Of a stretch of DNA of 64,000 nt, positions 33,468 to 41,887 are shown piece by piece. The position numbers were made by a program, and so were the translations under genes. A model generated the notes under the pieces. The model made no database searches, was not told the origin of the DNA, and worked only from the letters and a program-made list of their open reading frames with translations. Each line of letters starts with the position of its first letter. The first letter of the stretch is position 1. This DNA is from Halorientalis pallida (GTDB lineage Archaea > Halobacteriota > Halobacteria > Halobacteriales > Haloarculaceae), in NCBI RefSeq assembly GCF_004118325.1, contig NZ_RDFA01000007.1, forward strand, positions 62,001-126,000, read 5' to 3'.

Positions 33468-33509
33468 GATATATTGTATATTTAACCATATATCCAGCCC
33501 ATCTAACTC

Positions 33510-35819
33510 TTATTTTGACATATATATTCTAGAATCTCCCGAGACATATATTCTGTTTGTCGTTTTTGTCAGACCGTTCATATCCAGCTGACGCCAATCA
33601 TACTTGCCTTTGACGAGTACGCCACCAGTGTCCATATTATACGGCCGGATCGCAATGTATGATGTGTTCTTCGTTCCATTGCGGATCTCCCAGATATCAT
33701 TGTACACTTTCGTAGGTACCTTATCAAGCTGCCGTGTAATTGGGCCCCGCCAGTAGTCTATTTGTGCATTTAATAGGAAATCACCATATATCGGTCGACT
33801 AGGGGCCTTATTCTCAAGAATCCAAACGTGCATCTGGACTTTACAGTCCGTGCATGCCCCGGCCTGCGAGCGCTCGATGGGATCCTCACTGTTCAAAAGT
33901 CGCTCCGTACTCACCGGGTTTGTCGGGGCGTAATCTTTGGTAACCAGTTCGGCGACAACGCCTGTGTTTAATAGGAGAAACACGGCGAGCAGGATACCTA
34001 GGCCGCTTACGGCAACTCGCCCAGCACTGATTACAGACTGCAAATTGACACTGGCAACTTCGGCCCAGTCGGCACTAACTGGAAGTCGGTCCTTAAACGC
34101 AGATACCCCCTGCGAGAGCCCATTTAGAATGGCTCCAGCACCGAAAGTCATAAATAGTGCCGAGAATGCGAACACGATCATCATTACTCGGGCTGTATTG
34201 AACCCGGAGCTGAACGGAAGGAATGCGATGGCGAGTATCGTAAAAAACCCGCCCCCGAGAGCGAGGAACTCATCCGAGACGACTTTTTTATTCCGAATAA
34301 CCCGCTTCCAGGCAAGGATGAGGATACCCAGCGCCATTAGTACACCGAACAATAGGTATAGCTGCCGACTCCAAGCAATAGAAATTGACCCATAATCTTT
34401 CGTCAGCGATCGGGCTGCGTCTCCGCTGGCGGTACTTCCGGATGTGATCTTTGCAATTCCATTTGCAATGTGATTTGGGAGAGTCTTGAATTTCCCACCT
34501 AGACCAGTATAAAGGTACCAGGCGAGCGTAAACGCTGAGTAGAAGACGATGAACGGCCACTGGAGTAATCGCCCTCGGTCTACCCGACTTTGACCAGATA
34601 ACGACGATCTCACGCCGCCGTCGCTCATTGTTTTTTCTGCATCCGGCCGTGACTGGTTTCGTCCGGGCCACAGTCTGTCGGCGACGCGTGTCGCCAGTAA
34701 CAGCATTGCTGAGATAATGAATGCGACCATTACCACCCAAGAGGTACCGTAGTGCGAGACAGAGATGCCGGCGGCAAATACAAGCGACAGTGGCTGTCGA
34801 TACTCTTCGGCCATCAAGTCGTCGCTCGCGGCCAGCCCGGTCAGTGCAAGGAAGAAGACAGGCGTGGCCACGCGCCCACCACCCGGGTATAGCGTGTAGA
34901 ATGGAAAGGAGAACATGAACAGGCAGGCCCCGATCAGCGCTTTCTGGGCGTTAGTTCGCCACCGGAACATGGCGAACAGCCACACTGGGAGCAAAGCAAC
35001 AATAAATGGGTTGACAAGATCCCATTGAACTCCCATAGGAATATCTCCTAGCAACGCATAAGCTGGGTACAATACGCCGTTTGGAAGCAGGGAACCCAGT
35101 TCAATTCCTCCTCCTTGGTAATTCGGGATCCAGCGACCTTGTTCAATGGTGATGCTAATGAGCTGGTGGCCACCGCTGAAGGGCCACAGCCCGTCGTTGT
35201 ATACCAGCGCGATGGCCAACATCCAGACTGCAAGTCCGTACCATCGTCTGGAGGAAGTCCAAGTGAGCAAGACCAGCGGAGTGACTGCCACCACTATTAG
35301 GGTGGTCATGAGGGGGATATTGGACCCCCCTCCCGTCTGGTAAGCGGTCCCGAGGACACTCCCGAATGGGATCAAAAGAAGCCCGAGCGGCAGAGGATTG
35401 ACGAGAGCCCCAATGGGAACGTCTATTGAAAACTCGGATTCAGCGCGATAGACGGAGACCCAGAGGGCTGCCACGACGCTCCCGAGCGAGAGGGAAAGGG
35501 GCACCGGTCGGAGTGGTTCGGTCACACCGAGGCCCGGGAACAGCAGGCTGATGACGCCGCCGACGATCATCGTCGTGATCAGACTTGTTCCCACGACGTA
35601 CCCTGTGACAGTTGCCAACTCGTAGTCTAACCCCAGCAGAGTAACGATGAGTAACCCGGGGACTATTGTTAAATAAACGACCGCAAAAAGCGGCCGTGCC
35701 ATCCAGAGGTCGACTCCCGTGGCCACTTCACAGAAGACAGTCAGGAAGACGAGCGCCTGCAGTCCCGCGGCCGCAGCAAGCACCTGCCGTCGACCGATCC
35801 GGACTGTTTCTGGTAACAT
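33510..35819 (-). CDS. Large multi-pass membrane protein, DUF2206/GT-C-like
   Basis: A 769-residue protein with about 14-16 helices and a C-terminal extracytoplasmic domain of about 150 residues. The layout, with an outside loop holding 'NDGLWPFSGGHQLISITIEQGRWIPNYQGGG' and a later 'YPGGGRVATPVFFLALTG', matches the archaeal DUF2206 membrane family, whose members sit in glycan loci and look like GT-C transferases or Wzy-type polymerases. The C-terminal part contains 'CTDCKVQMHVWILENK' with a Cys pair. The reaction is unproved. GC falls steadily from the 5' end to the 3' end, so the gene straddles the edge of the low-GC segment. Confidence 0.72.
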   Translation of the reverse strand: MLPETVRIGRRQVLAAAAGLQALVFLTVFCEVATGVDLWMARPLFAVVYLTIVPGLLIVTLLGLDYELATVTGYVVGTSLITTMIVGGVISLLFPGLGVTEPLRPVPLSLSLGSVVAALWVSVYRAESEFSIDVPIGALVNPLPLGLLLIPFGSVLGTAYQTGGGSNIPLMTTLIVVAVTPLVLLTWTSSRRWYGLAVWMLAIALVYNDGLWPFSGGHQLISITIEQGRWIPNYQGGGIELGSLLPNGVLYPAYALLGDIPMGVQWDLVNPFIVALLPVWLFAMFRWRTNAQKALIGACLFMFSFPFYTLYPGGGRVATPVFFLALTGLAASDDLMAEEYRQPLSLVFAAGISVSHYGTSWVVMVAFIISAMLLLATRVADRLWPGRNQSRPDAEKTMSDGGVRSSLSGQSRVDRGRLLQWPFIVFYSAFTLAWYLYTGLGGKFKTLPNHIANGIAKITSGSTASGDAARSLTKDYGSISIAWSRQLYLLFGVLMALGILILAWKRVIRNKKVVSDEFLALGGGFFTILAIAFLPFSSGFNTARVMMIVFAFSALFMTFGAGAILNGLSQGVSAFKDRLPVSADWAEVASVNLQSVISAGRVAVSGLGILLAVFLLLNTGVVAELVTKDYAPTNPVSTERLLNSEDPIERSQAGACTDCKVQMHVWILENKAPSRPIYGDFLLNAQIDYWRGPITRQLDKVPTKVYNDIWEIRNGTKNTSYIAIRPYNMDTGGVLVKGKYDWRQLDMNGLTKTTNRIYVSGDSRIYMSK

Positions 35820-35862
35820 GTCTCCGTTTAATTAGCGTCTATCTATTACATCTGTGACCGAT

Positions 35863-36978
35863 TTACCGACTCGTGCCGTATATCTCTGACAGCTCGGCCG
35901 CCCGCTGATCCCACCCCCAGGCAGGCGCTAGCTCGTTGGCTGCCTCGCTCATCGAATCGCGGCGCGACTTGTCGCTCAGCACCTCCGTCACCTGGGAACT
36001 GAAGGCCTCTCCAGGCTCGATCACCGCTGCCGCACCGGCCTGCTGAAGCTCCTCACCGATCGACGGTCCAGCCGAAATTACCATCGGCAGTCCAAGAGCC
36101 GCGTAATAAAACAGCTTCACCGGTGACGATGCCTTCTGGAGGGACGACTCCGTCTGTGGATTGATCGCGACGGCCGCGCGAGCCAGCAACGGGAACGCCT
36201 CCTCGTCCGGAAGCCGGCCCCGAACCTCGAGACTCTCCAGTCCGCGTTCGGTTTTCCCGATTTCGAGTGCCTCGCGTTTCGCGCCGTCACCGATCACGAT
36301 CATCTCCGATACCTCGGGTGACGCGGCGATGTCGAATATCGCCTCGGTGTCGAGTTTCGGGTGGAGCGTCCCGAGAAATACGACGCGACCCTCGACGGTT
36401 TCGTCGGTCCGATAGGGCTCGACAGTCTCCGTTGCGTACCCGTTCGGGATGACTTCGATCTCGTCAGGATCGATATCCCACGTCTCGCTCACCAGGGTCC
36501 GCATGTTCTCCGAGACGACCACGATGTTCGAGGCGGAGTCGATCGCCCGTTTCTCGATGTTGTAAATCGCTCGCTGGATCGCCGACCCGAACGGGAGGTC
36601 ACCGTATCGTGACGAAGAGTGGGCCAAGTCGTGCATGTCGAGGACGTAGTCTCGATGCCCCCAGAGCTCTGCAATGCCGCCCAGCGTGGAGTGTTCGAGC
36701 TGGACGCTGGCGTCTTCACGTTCCGCAATGGCCTTCGCCCGGCGGGCGATCAGGGACGCACGGATCGGCTCGTCCAGAATGCTCGAATTCGGCGTCGAGA
36801 CGAACGACGTTTCGATCTCACCTAATCCATCGGATAACTCCTCGTCCGGTTCCGGAACGACGAGTGTCACATCGAACCCTCGGTCGGCGAGTCCGGTCGC
36901 GAACGCAGTCACGCGGTTCGTCCCGCCACTCGGCTGGCTCACGTCACCTCCGTGTGCGATGACAAGATTGTCAGTCAT
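35863..36978 (-). CDS. Glycosyltransferase family 4
   Basis: A 371-residue GT4-like enzyme. The N terminus LVIAHGGDVSQPSGGTNRV gives the glycine-rich acceptor loop. 'IEVIPNGYATETVEPY' and 'GRVVFLGTLHPKLDTEAIFDIA' mark the start of the donor domain. The EX7E region is altered: 'TESSLQKASSPVKLFYYAALGLPMVI' has Lys-Leu-Phe-Tyr-Tyr-Ala in place of a clear E-x7-E, as in the subgroup related to sugar transferases of uronic acid or sialic acid loci. It overlaps the sulfatase-like gene upstream by 4 nt and ends the 39490-35863 operon. Donor unknown. Confidence 0.85.
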   Translation of the reverse strand: MTDNLVIAHGGDVSQPSGGTNRVTAFATGLADRGFDVTLVVPEPDEELSDGLGEIETSFVSTPNSSILDEPIRASLIARRAKAIAEREDASVQLEHSTLGGIAELWGHRDYVLDMHDLAHSSSRYGDLPFGSAIQRAIYNIEKRAIDSASNIVVVSENMRTLVSETWDIDPDEIEVIPNGYATETVEPYRTDETVEGRVVFLGTLHPKLDTEAIFDIAASPEVSEMIVIGDGAKREALEIGKTERGLESLEVRGRLPDEEAFPLLARAAVAINPQTESSLQKASSPVKLFYYAALGLPMVISAGPSIGEELQQAGAAAVIEPGEAFSSQVTEVLSDKSRRDSMSEAANELAPAWGWDQRAAELSEIYGTSR

Positions 36979-38189
36979 ACCTGCTCTCTCTCGATGATCT
37001 GTCCGACAGCGGAGTTGACCGTTCGCCGTTCGTGGAGGTCTACCTCTGACTGGTCAACGAACGGTGATCTGTTCTCCAACCTGCCCGCCGATACCGATTC
37101 CAGTTCGTAGCCGTCGGCCGTGTGAACTGCGACCGACTCGCCGTCCCGTGTACGACACACCTCGAATGCCGAAGCCAGCTCGGCGACCGGTTCGTCCTCA
37201 GCAATCGAACCCAACAGGCCCGGCAGGTTCCGTAGCGAGAACGGTTCGGATATCTCGGTGTCCTCCACGCCGTCGACTACCAGCGGCACGTGCACGTTCT
37301 CGGGATACAGGTACGGCTCGTGACCGTAGGACCCGTGCTCGCCGAACGCCTCGCCGTGATCGCCGTGAATCACGATGGCCGGGTCGTCCTCGGCGAGATC
37401 CCGACGCAACCGCTCCAGAAACGCATCGGAGTACCGAATCGAGTCGTCGTAGGCGGTCACCAACTTCTCGTGCATCGAATCGGAAAACGGCGTCTCGTGG
37501 CTCTGTCGCCAGAACTCGAAGTTCGCGTGGAACTCCGAGAGTCTCGACTGCGAGCGGTACTCGTCGCTGGACATGTACGGGTTGTGGGCATCCATCAGGA
37601 ACACCCACAGGAAGTACGGTTCCTCGGCGTCGCGTATCCACTCGATGGCGTCGTCGTAGTAGGACTCCCAGGGCTTGAACACCTCCTCACGCTGCCACAT
37701 GTTCATGAACACGCGGGCCATCGACGAGAGGCCGCTGTCTTCGAGAAAGCCCTGGAACACCTTCTGGTAGAGTGCGCCCCGATTGGCCTCGTCCATGAAG
37801 TCCTCGAAGTGGTCGAACCCCTGGTCGAAACCGAAGTGTCGCGAGGTGAACGGGTTGGGCGTGAACGCGCCCGTCTCGTACCCGAGCCGCGAGAGCTTCT
37901 CCGGGAGAGTGTCGCGAGCCTCCATGTGGTGGCGGATGCGCTCGCGGCGAGCGGTGAGTTCGGAGTCTGCGTCGGTCTCCCGATCGACGGGATACTGGCC
38001 GGTGAAGATCGCCGGCATCGATTCGGGTGTGGCCGGGCCGGGTGCGATGGCGTTCTCGAACACGGTCCCCGACTCGGCCATCCGGTCCATGGTCGGCGTC
38101 GTGTCCTTCTCGTAGCCCACGAACCCGCAGTGGTCGGCCCGCAAACTGTCGATCGTCACGAGGACGATGTTCGGCCTGTGCTCGCTCAT
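36975..38189 (-). CDS. Sulfatase-like AlkP-superfamily hydrolase, long form
   Basis: A 404-residue paralogue of 30073 and 38186. NIVLVTIDSLRADHCGFVGY holds the first metal Asp. PATPESMPAIFTGQYP is the nucleophile region with Thr-Pro-Glu-Ser instead of C/S-x-P-x-R. VIHGDHGEAFGEHGSYGHEPYLY holds the Asp-His pair, and VPLVVDGVED follows. No signal peptide, so a cytoplasmic glycan-modifying or phospho-transfer role is more likely than scavenging of outside sulfate. It overlaps both neighbours by 4 nt (two ATGA junctions) and lies in the middle of a three-gene operon with a second copy and a GT4. Confidence 0.83.
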   Translation of the reverse strand: MSEHRPNIVLVTIDSLRADHCGFVGYEKDTTPTMDRMAESGTVFENAIAPGPATPESMPAIFTGQYPVDRETDADSELTARRERIRHHMEARDTLPEKLSRLGYETGAFTPNPFTSRHFGFDQGFDHFEDFMDEANRGALYQKVFQGFLEDSGLSSMARVFMNMWQREEVFKPWESYYDDAIEWIRDAEEPYFLWVFLMDAHNPYMSSDEYRSQSRLSEFHANFEFWRQSHETPFSDSMHEKLVTAYDDSIRYSDAFLERLRRDLAEDDPAIVIHGDHGEAFGEHGSYGHEPYLYPENVHVPLVVDGVEDTEISEPFSLRNLPGLLGSIAEDEPVAELASAFEVCRTRDGESVAVHTADGYELESVSAGRLENRSPFVDQSEVDLHERRTVNSAVGQIIEREQV

Positions 38190-39490
38190 ACGTCCTCACC
38201 TCCCAGCTCCGCCACCGCCGACCGTATCGACCGTTTCTCCTGTTCGGTCCGGACGTGGTGGTCGACCGTCCCCCGAAACGCCTCGGCCGTCTCGGGATGC
38301 TCGGCGCTCAGATCACGCTGTTCGTCCGGGTCGGCCGCGAGGTCGTACAGTTCCTCCCGATCGGGTTCGGTGATGAACTTCTCGGATTCGGTCCGGATCG
38401 CGACCCGCCGCTCGCCTTCGGCGAACACCTTCGAGGAGACCCACGGCCGCTCGGACTCCGCGAACAGACTCGACGCGGTGTAGGGGTGGGACGCCCCACC
38501 CAACTCCGCGATGGTCGGCGCCAACTGGCGCAACGCCACGGGACGCTCGACGGGTTCGGACCGATCGACGCTGCCGCCGACCACGAGCGGCACGTGAACC
38601 AGATCCTCGTAGAGGTCGGCCTGATGGCCGTATCGGTCGTGCTTCCCGAACTCCTCGCCGTGGTCGGCGTGGACCAGATAGACTGGATCGTCGTCGGCGA
38701 GGTCCGTCTGCAACTGCTGCAAAAAGGCATCGCCATACTTGATCGAGTCGTCGTAGAGATTCACCAGACGCTCGCGTTCCCCGGCGTCGAAATCCGGTGT
38801 CCACCCGCCGGTGAACATCTCGTAGTACTGGCGGAACGCGCGATACTTGTCCATGCGAGAACTCCACTGCTGGTACTCGGCTGGCGGCATCCACGGGTGG
38901 TGGGGTTCCAGCAGGAGTACCCACAGGAAGTACGGCTCTTCGGCCTGTTCGCGCCAGGCCAGTATCTCGTCGTAGAAGTCCGCCCACGGGCGAAGGATCT
39001 CGTCTTTGGTCGCGACGTTCTTGAAGAGTCGCGCGTACGTCGCGAGCCCGCCACCTTCGATGGACCGCTGGAACACCCGGTTCCAGGCCCGCTCCAGGAC
39101 GCCGTCGTCTTCCGCCAGGAAGTCCTCGAACCAGTCGAAGCCGTCGTCGAACCCGAAGTAACTCGACGCCGGCGGGTTCGGCGAGAGCGCCCCCGTACTG
39201 TAACCCGCGTCCGAAAGGACCTCCGCGATGGTGGGACGAGAGGTGACCTGTTCGCGCTGCTGTGTATTGAATCCGATCTCCGGACTCGCGAGCGAGTGGT
39301 GCCCGGTCATCACGCTGGTCATCGACGCGATGGTCGGGACGCCGGAGGCGACGGCGTTCTCGAACACAGCGCCCTCTTCGGCCATGCGATCGAGAGTCGG
39401 CGTCGTGTCCCGGTCGTAGCCCATGAACCCGCAGTGGTCGGCACGGAGACTGTCGTAGGTGACCAGAACGATGTTGGGCTGGTCGGTCAT
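38186..39490 (-). CDS. Sulfatase-like AlkP-superfamily hydrolase, long form
   Basis: A 434-residue enzyme from the ATG at 39490 (MTDQPNIVLVTYDSLRADHCGF). An in-frame start at 39544 would add 18 polar residues before this conserved opening and is rejected. GVPTIASMTSVMTGHHS is the nucleophile region, with Thr-Ile-Ala-Ser in place of the sulfatase Cys motif. VHADHGEEFGKHDRYGHQADLY gives the Asp-His metal site, and VPLVVGGSVD follows. The C terminus 'ELYDLAADPDEQRDLS' matches the short tail found in many true sulfatases, so this copy is the most sulfatase-like of the six. First gene of the operon ending at 35863. Confidence 0.83.
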   Translation of the reverse strand: MTDQPNIVLVTYDSLRADHCGFMGYDRDTTPTLDRMAEEGAVFENAVASGVPTIASMTSVMTGHHSLASPEIGFNTQQREQVTSRPTIAEVLSDAGYSTGALSPNPPASSYFGFDDGFDWFEDFLAEDDGVLERAWNRVFQRSIEGGGLATYARLFKNVATKDEILRPWADFYDEILAWREQAEEPYFLWVLLLEPHHPWMPPAEYQQWSSRMDKYRAFRQYYEMFTGGWTPDFDAGERERLVNLYDDSIKYGDAFLQQLQTDLADDDPVYLVHADHGEEFGKHDRYGHQADLYEDLVHVPLVVGGSVDRSEPVERPVALRQLAPTIAELGGASHPYTASSLFAESERPWVSSKVFAEGERRVAIRTESEKFITEPDREELYDLAADPDEQRDLSAEHPETAEAFRGTVDHHVRTEQEKRSIRSAVAELGGEDV

Positions 39491-39779
39491 GTCGACATCC
39501 CCACGACTGTTCGGTCGGTTTCTGTGTCCGTCCCACACCACCAATCCCTGTCGACGTACCCCTTGTTCATGAGCTACCGATCGGTCCCACCCGAATCGTA
39601 TATCTTAGCATTCTGGTGGTTACGTATATCCGTTTTGATATTGTGGCAATAGTTTCGACCGGTTCCAGTCGCCAGTATCTCTGCCATCGGCACTGACTGC
39701 TCGCTCGTGACGTAATCCGACTGTTTATTGTCGTGGGCTATACACCAGTCGTTGTAGGGCACAGGTGTACGTTGGCTAA

Positions 39780-40595
39780 ATGCGTCTAGATTCACGTTCT
39801 CTCTCCGATAGCGTCGGCGAGTGGCTGGTTCGACGGGGTGTGACCCTCGCGAACATTGCCCTTCTCGTGCCGATCCTCGGGATCGTCCTCAGCGAGACGC
39901 TGTTTTTCGCCGGATACACGACATCTGCACTCCGGTCACATTTCATTACGCTCCTGTACGCGGTGATCGTCCCGATGTGGTTCGGGGACGAAACAGAGGC
40001 GTACGCGGGACTCGCGCTCGTGTCGGCGCTGCGCTGTGTCAGCCTCGGGATGCCGGTGTTCTTCGAGATTACGCTGTACTGGCTCCCACTGGTGTATGCG
40101 CCGTTCCTCCCGGGACTGTTCGTGCTGAAACGCTCGTCCGAGTTCGTGGAGATTCCGCTGGATATCAGGACTGGGCTCCTGTTGCTCCCGGTCGCTGTTC
40201 CAGTGGGATTCGTCCTCGCCGAGATCGAGTATCGCGTTCTCAGACCCGAGACGCTCCTACCGGCGTGGTCCCCGCTCTTCCTCGGGATCCTCGTCGTGAT
40301 TGCAGTATTCGTCGTGGCGCTCGCCGAGGAGTTCATCTTCCGTGGCGTCCTGCAACGGGGGCTCTCGGAGCGATACGGGTGGTTGGCGGGCGTCTTTCTC
40401 GCGAGCGTCGTGTTCGCGATGACCCGGTCCGGCTACGGGTTCGTTCCCGAACTCGTCGTCGCGTTCGGTATCGGCGTGTTACTCGGAATCGGCTACGAAC
40501 TGACCGACAGTCTCCTGCTCGTCACGTTCGTTCACGGCAGTCTCAACGTCGTCCTGTTCGGCGTGTTGCCGATTTTCGGTCCGTTCCTCCTCTGA
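39780..40595 (+). CDS. CPBP family intramembrane metalloprotease
   Basis: A 271-residue membrane protein with about eight helices and the CPBP (CAAX protease/Abi) motifs: AEEFIFRGVLQRGL near 180-193, with the catalytic Glu-Glu and Arg; 'FVPELVVAFGIGVLLGIGYELT'; and FVHGSLNVVLFG with the conserved His and Asn. The second motif, usually F-x-x-x-H, reads SVVFAMTRSGYG, so a His may be missing. Archaeal members cleave or process prenylated or membrane proteins, or give immunity to peptides; the target here is not visible. It follows a 289-nt gap and is convergent with a small membrane protein. Confidence 0.82.
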   Translation: MRLDSRSLSDSVGEWLVRRGVTLANIALLVPILGIVLSETLFFAGYTTSALRSHFITLLYAVIVPMWFGDETEAYAGLALVSALRCVSLGMPVFFEITLYWLPLVYAPFLPGLFVLKRSSEFVEIPLDIRTGLLLLPVAVPVGFVLAEIEYRVLRPETLLPAWSPLFLGILVVIAVFVVALAEEFIFRGVLQRGLSERYGWLAGVFLASVVFAMTRSGYGFVPELVVAFGIGVLLGIGYELTDSLLLVTFVHGSLNVVLFGVLPIFGPFLL

Positions 40596-40606
40596 ACACA
40601 GCGGAG

Positions 40607-40894
40607 TCAGCTCGTTACGATCTGTATGGACTCGTAGACGACGACGCCACCGAACGTGGCCAGCAGCGGTACCGAAACGCTGATGACGATCTGTCGCAGC
40701 CGTGGGTCGGCGTTCTCGCGCGCGCTGACGACGTTCAGATAGCCCAGCAGTACCACGAGAACGACTGCAATCAAAGCGCCCCCCGCACCGAGACCAGTCG
40801 GCGTCAGCAGTGTCGTCATCCCGCCCTCCCCAGCCACGATCTCGGCGGACGTACTACTGGCACCGATCGAGAAAGAGACGACGTGGTTCGTCAC
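40607..40894 (-). CDS. Small membrane protein, unknown
   Basis: A 95-residue protein with two predicted helices, about 37-57 (GALIAVVLVVLLGYLNVV) and 72-92 (IVISVSVPLLATFGGVVVY), joined by a charged loop (SARENADPRLRQ). The N terminus is Ser/Thr-rich. It could start instead at an internal Met (about residue 26), which would leave just the two-helix core. No family recognised. It is convergent with the CPBP protease, 11 nt apart. Confidence 0.6.
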   Translation of the reverse strand: MTNHVVSFSIGASSTSAEIVAGEGGMTTLLTPTGLGAGGALIAVVLVVLLGYLNVVSARENADPRLRQIVISVSVPLLATFGGVVVYESIQIVTS

Positions 40895-40990
40895 TGGGTG
40901 GTCGTAGCACTCGAAGCTACATTAGCCTGTGTCTTCACACGACATTTCAGCGGCGATAGGTCTTTGTCTGCGGCAGGGTAACGACGGGCA

Positions 40991-41887
40991 ATGGCTGCCA
41001 CGGTCACGGTCGTCGTGACCACGTATTACCGGAACGAAATGCTCGAACGCGCCATCGAGAGTGTTCTCGATATCGAGTATCCGAAGGTGGAACTGATCGT
41101 GGTCGACGGAAGCGGCGAGGGCCACGCCCGACCAGTCATCGAACGCTACGATGTGGATCAGTATATCCCCCAACCCGCCGACTGTGGCCCACACGCCGCC
41201 CGGAGTGTCGGGGCGAGCGTCGCGAGCGGCCAGTACGTCCAGTTTCTGGACGACGACGATTCCCTCTCCCCGGAGACGTTCCGCGTTCGGGTTCCACTGC
41301 TCGAATCGAACGACGATCTCGGCGTGGTCTACAGTGGCGTCGAACTGTACGACGGCGAGATCGAGTACCCGGACTCCGACGTTCGTGGGGACGTACTCGA
41401 ACCGGCCCTCCGCTGGTCGACTGGCCCCTGTATGCCCTCGACGATGTTGATCGACCGTGCGGTCCTCGACGAGTTCCTTCCGTTCCCGAACCTCCACGCC
41501 GCCGACGATCTGGGATTCAATATCGAACTCGCTCGTCGTACCGAGTTCGACTTCGTCGATGACCCGCTCACCCACCACGACGACAGATCCTCTCTGGGCG
41601 ACTCACTCGAGAACGCCCGTGCCCGTCGAAACGTCCTCGACCGGTATGGCGACCTGTACGACCAGTATCCACTCGCAGAGCGGGCCGCGCAGGCAACCTA
41701 CTGGCGTGTGCTCGGAATCCGACTGCTCCGCGAGAAGGGGTGGTCGTCCGAAGCGATCATCGCGTTTGCGCAGGCACTGTACCACACCAACGACAGAACG
41801 CTGAAAGACGTCGGTAATTTGCTCACGGCGATTGGCGGGTGGCGAACGAGACAGGTCCTCGAGCGAGCATTCGACGATTTACTCTAG
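40991..41887 (+). CDS. GT2 family glycosyltransferase
   Basis: A 298-residue inverting GT-A enzyme. VTVVVTTYYRNEMLERAIESVL opens the fold. 'LIVVDGSGEGHARPVI' follows, and QFLDDDDSLSPETF holds the metal-binding DDD at about 94-97. PSTMLIDRAVLDEF and 'AADDLGFNIELARR' give the acceptor-side Asp-Asp base region. 'LTHHDDRSSLGD' is as in many GT2 enzymes of O-antigen loci. No membrane segments. Its stop codon shares the palindrome CTAG (41884-41887) with the stop of the convergent gene. Confidence 0.86.
   Translation: MAATVTVVVTTYYRNEMLERAIESVLDIEYPKVELIVVDGSGEGHARPVIERYDVDQYIPQPADCGPHAARSVGASVASGQYVQFLDDDDSLSPETFRVRVPLLESNDDLGVVYSGVELYDGEIEYPDSDVRGDVLEPALRWSTGPCMPSTMLIDRAVLDEFLPFPNLHAADDLGFNIELARRTEFDFVDDPLTHHDDRSSLGDSLENARARRNVLDRYGDLYDQYPLAERAAQATYWRVLGIRLLREKGWSSEAIIAFAQALYHTNDRTLKDVGNLLTAIGGWRTRQVLERAFDDLL

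Noticed and set aside
30073-39490. Calling the long AlkP proteins true sulfatases
   Set aside because: The C/S-x-P-x-R formylglycine motif is missing in all three, so only a 'sulfatase-like' name is supported.
38027-39652. A 541-codon plus-strand frame opposite the sulfatase-like gene
   Set aside because: Antisense shadow; the minus-strand frame carries the metal-site motifs and normal acidic composition.
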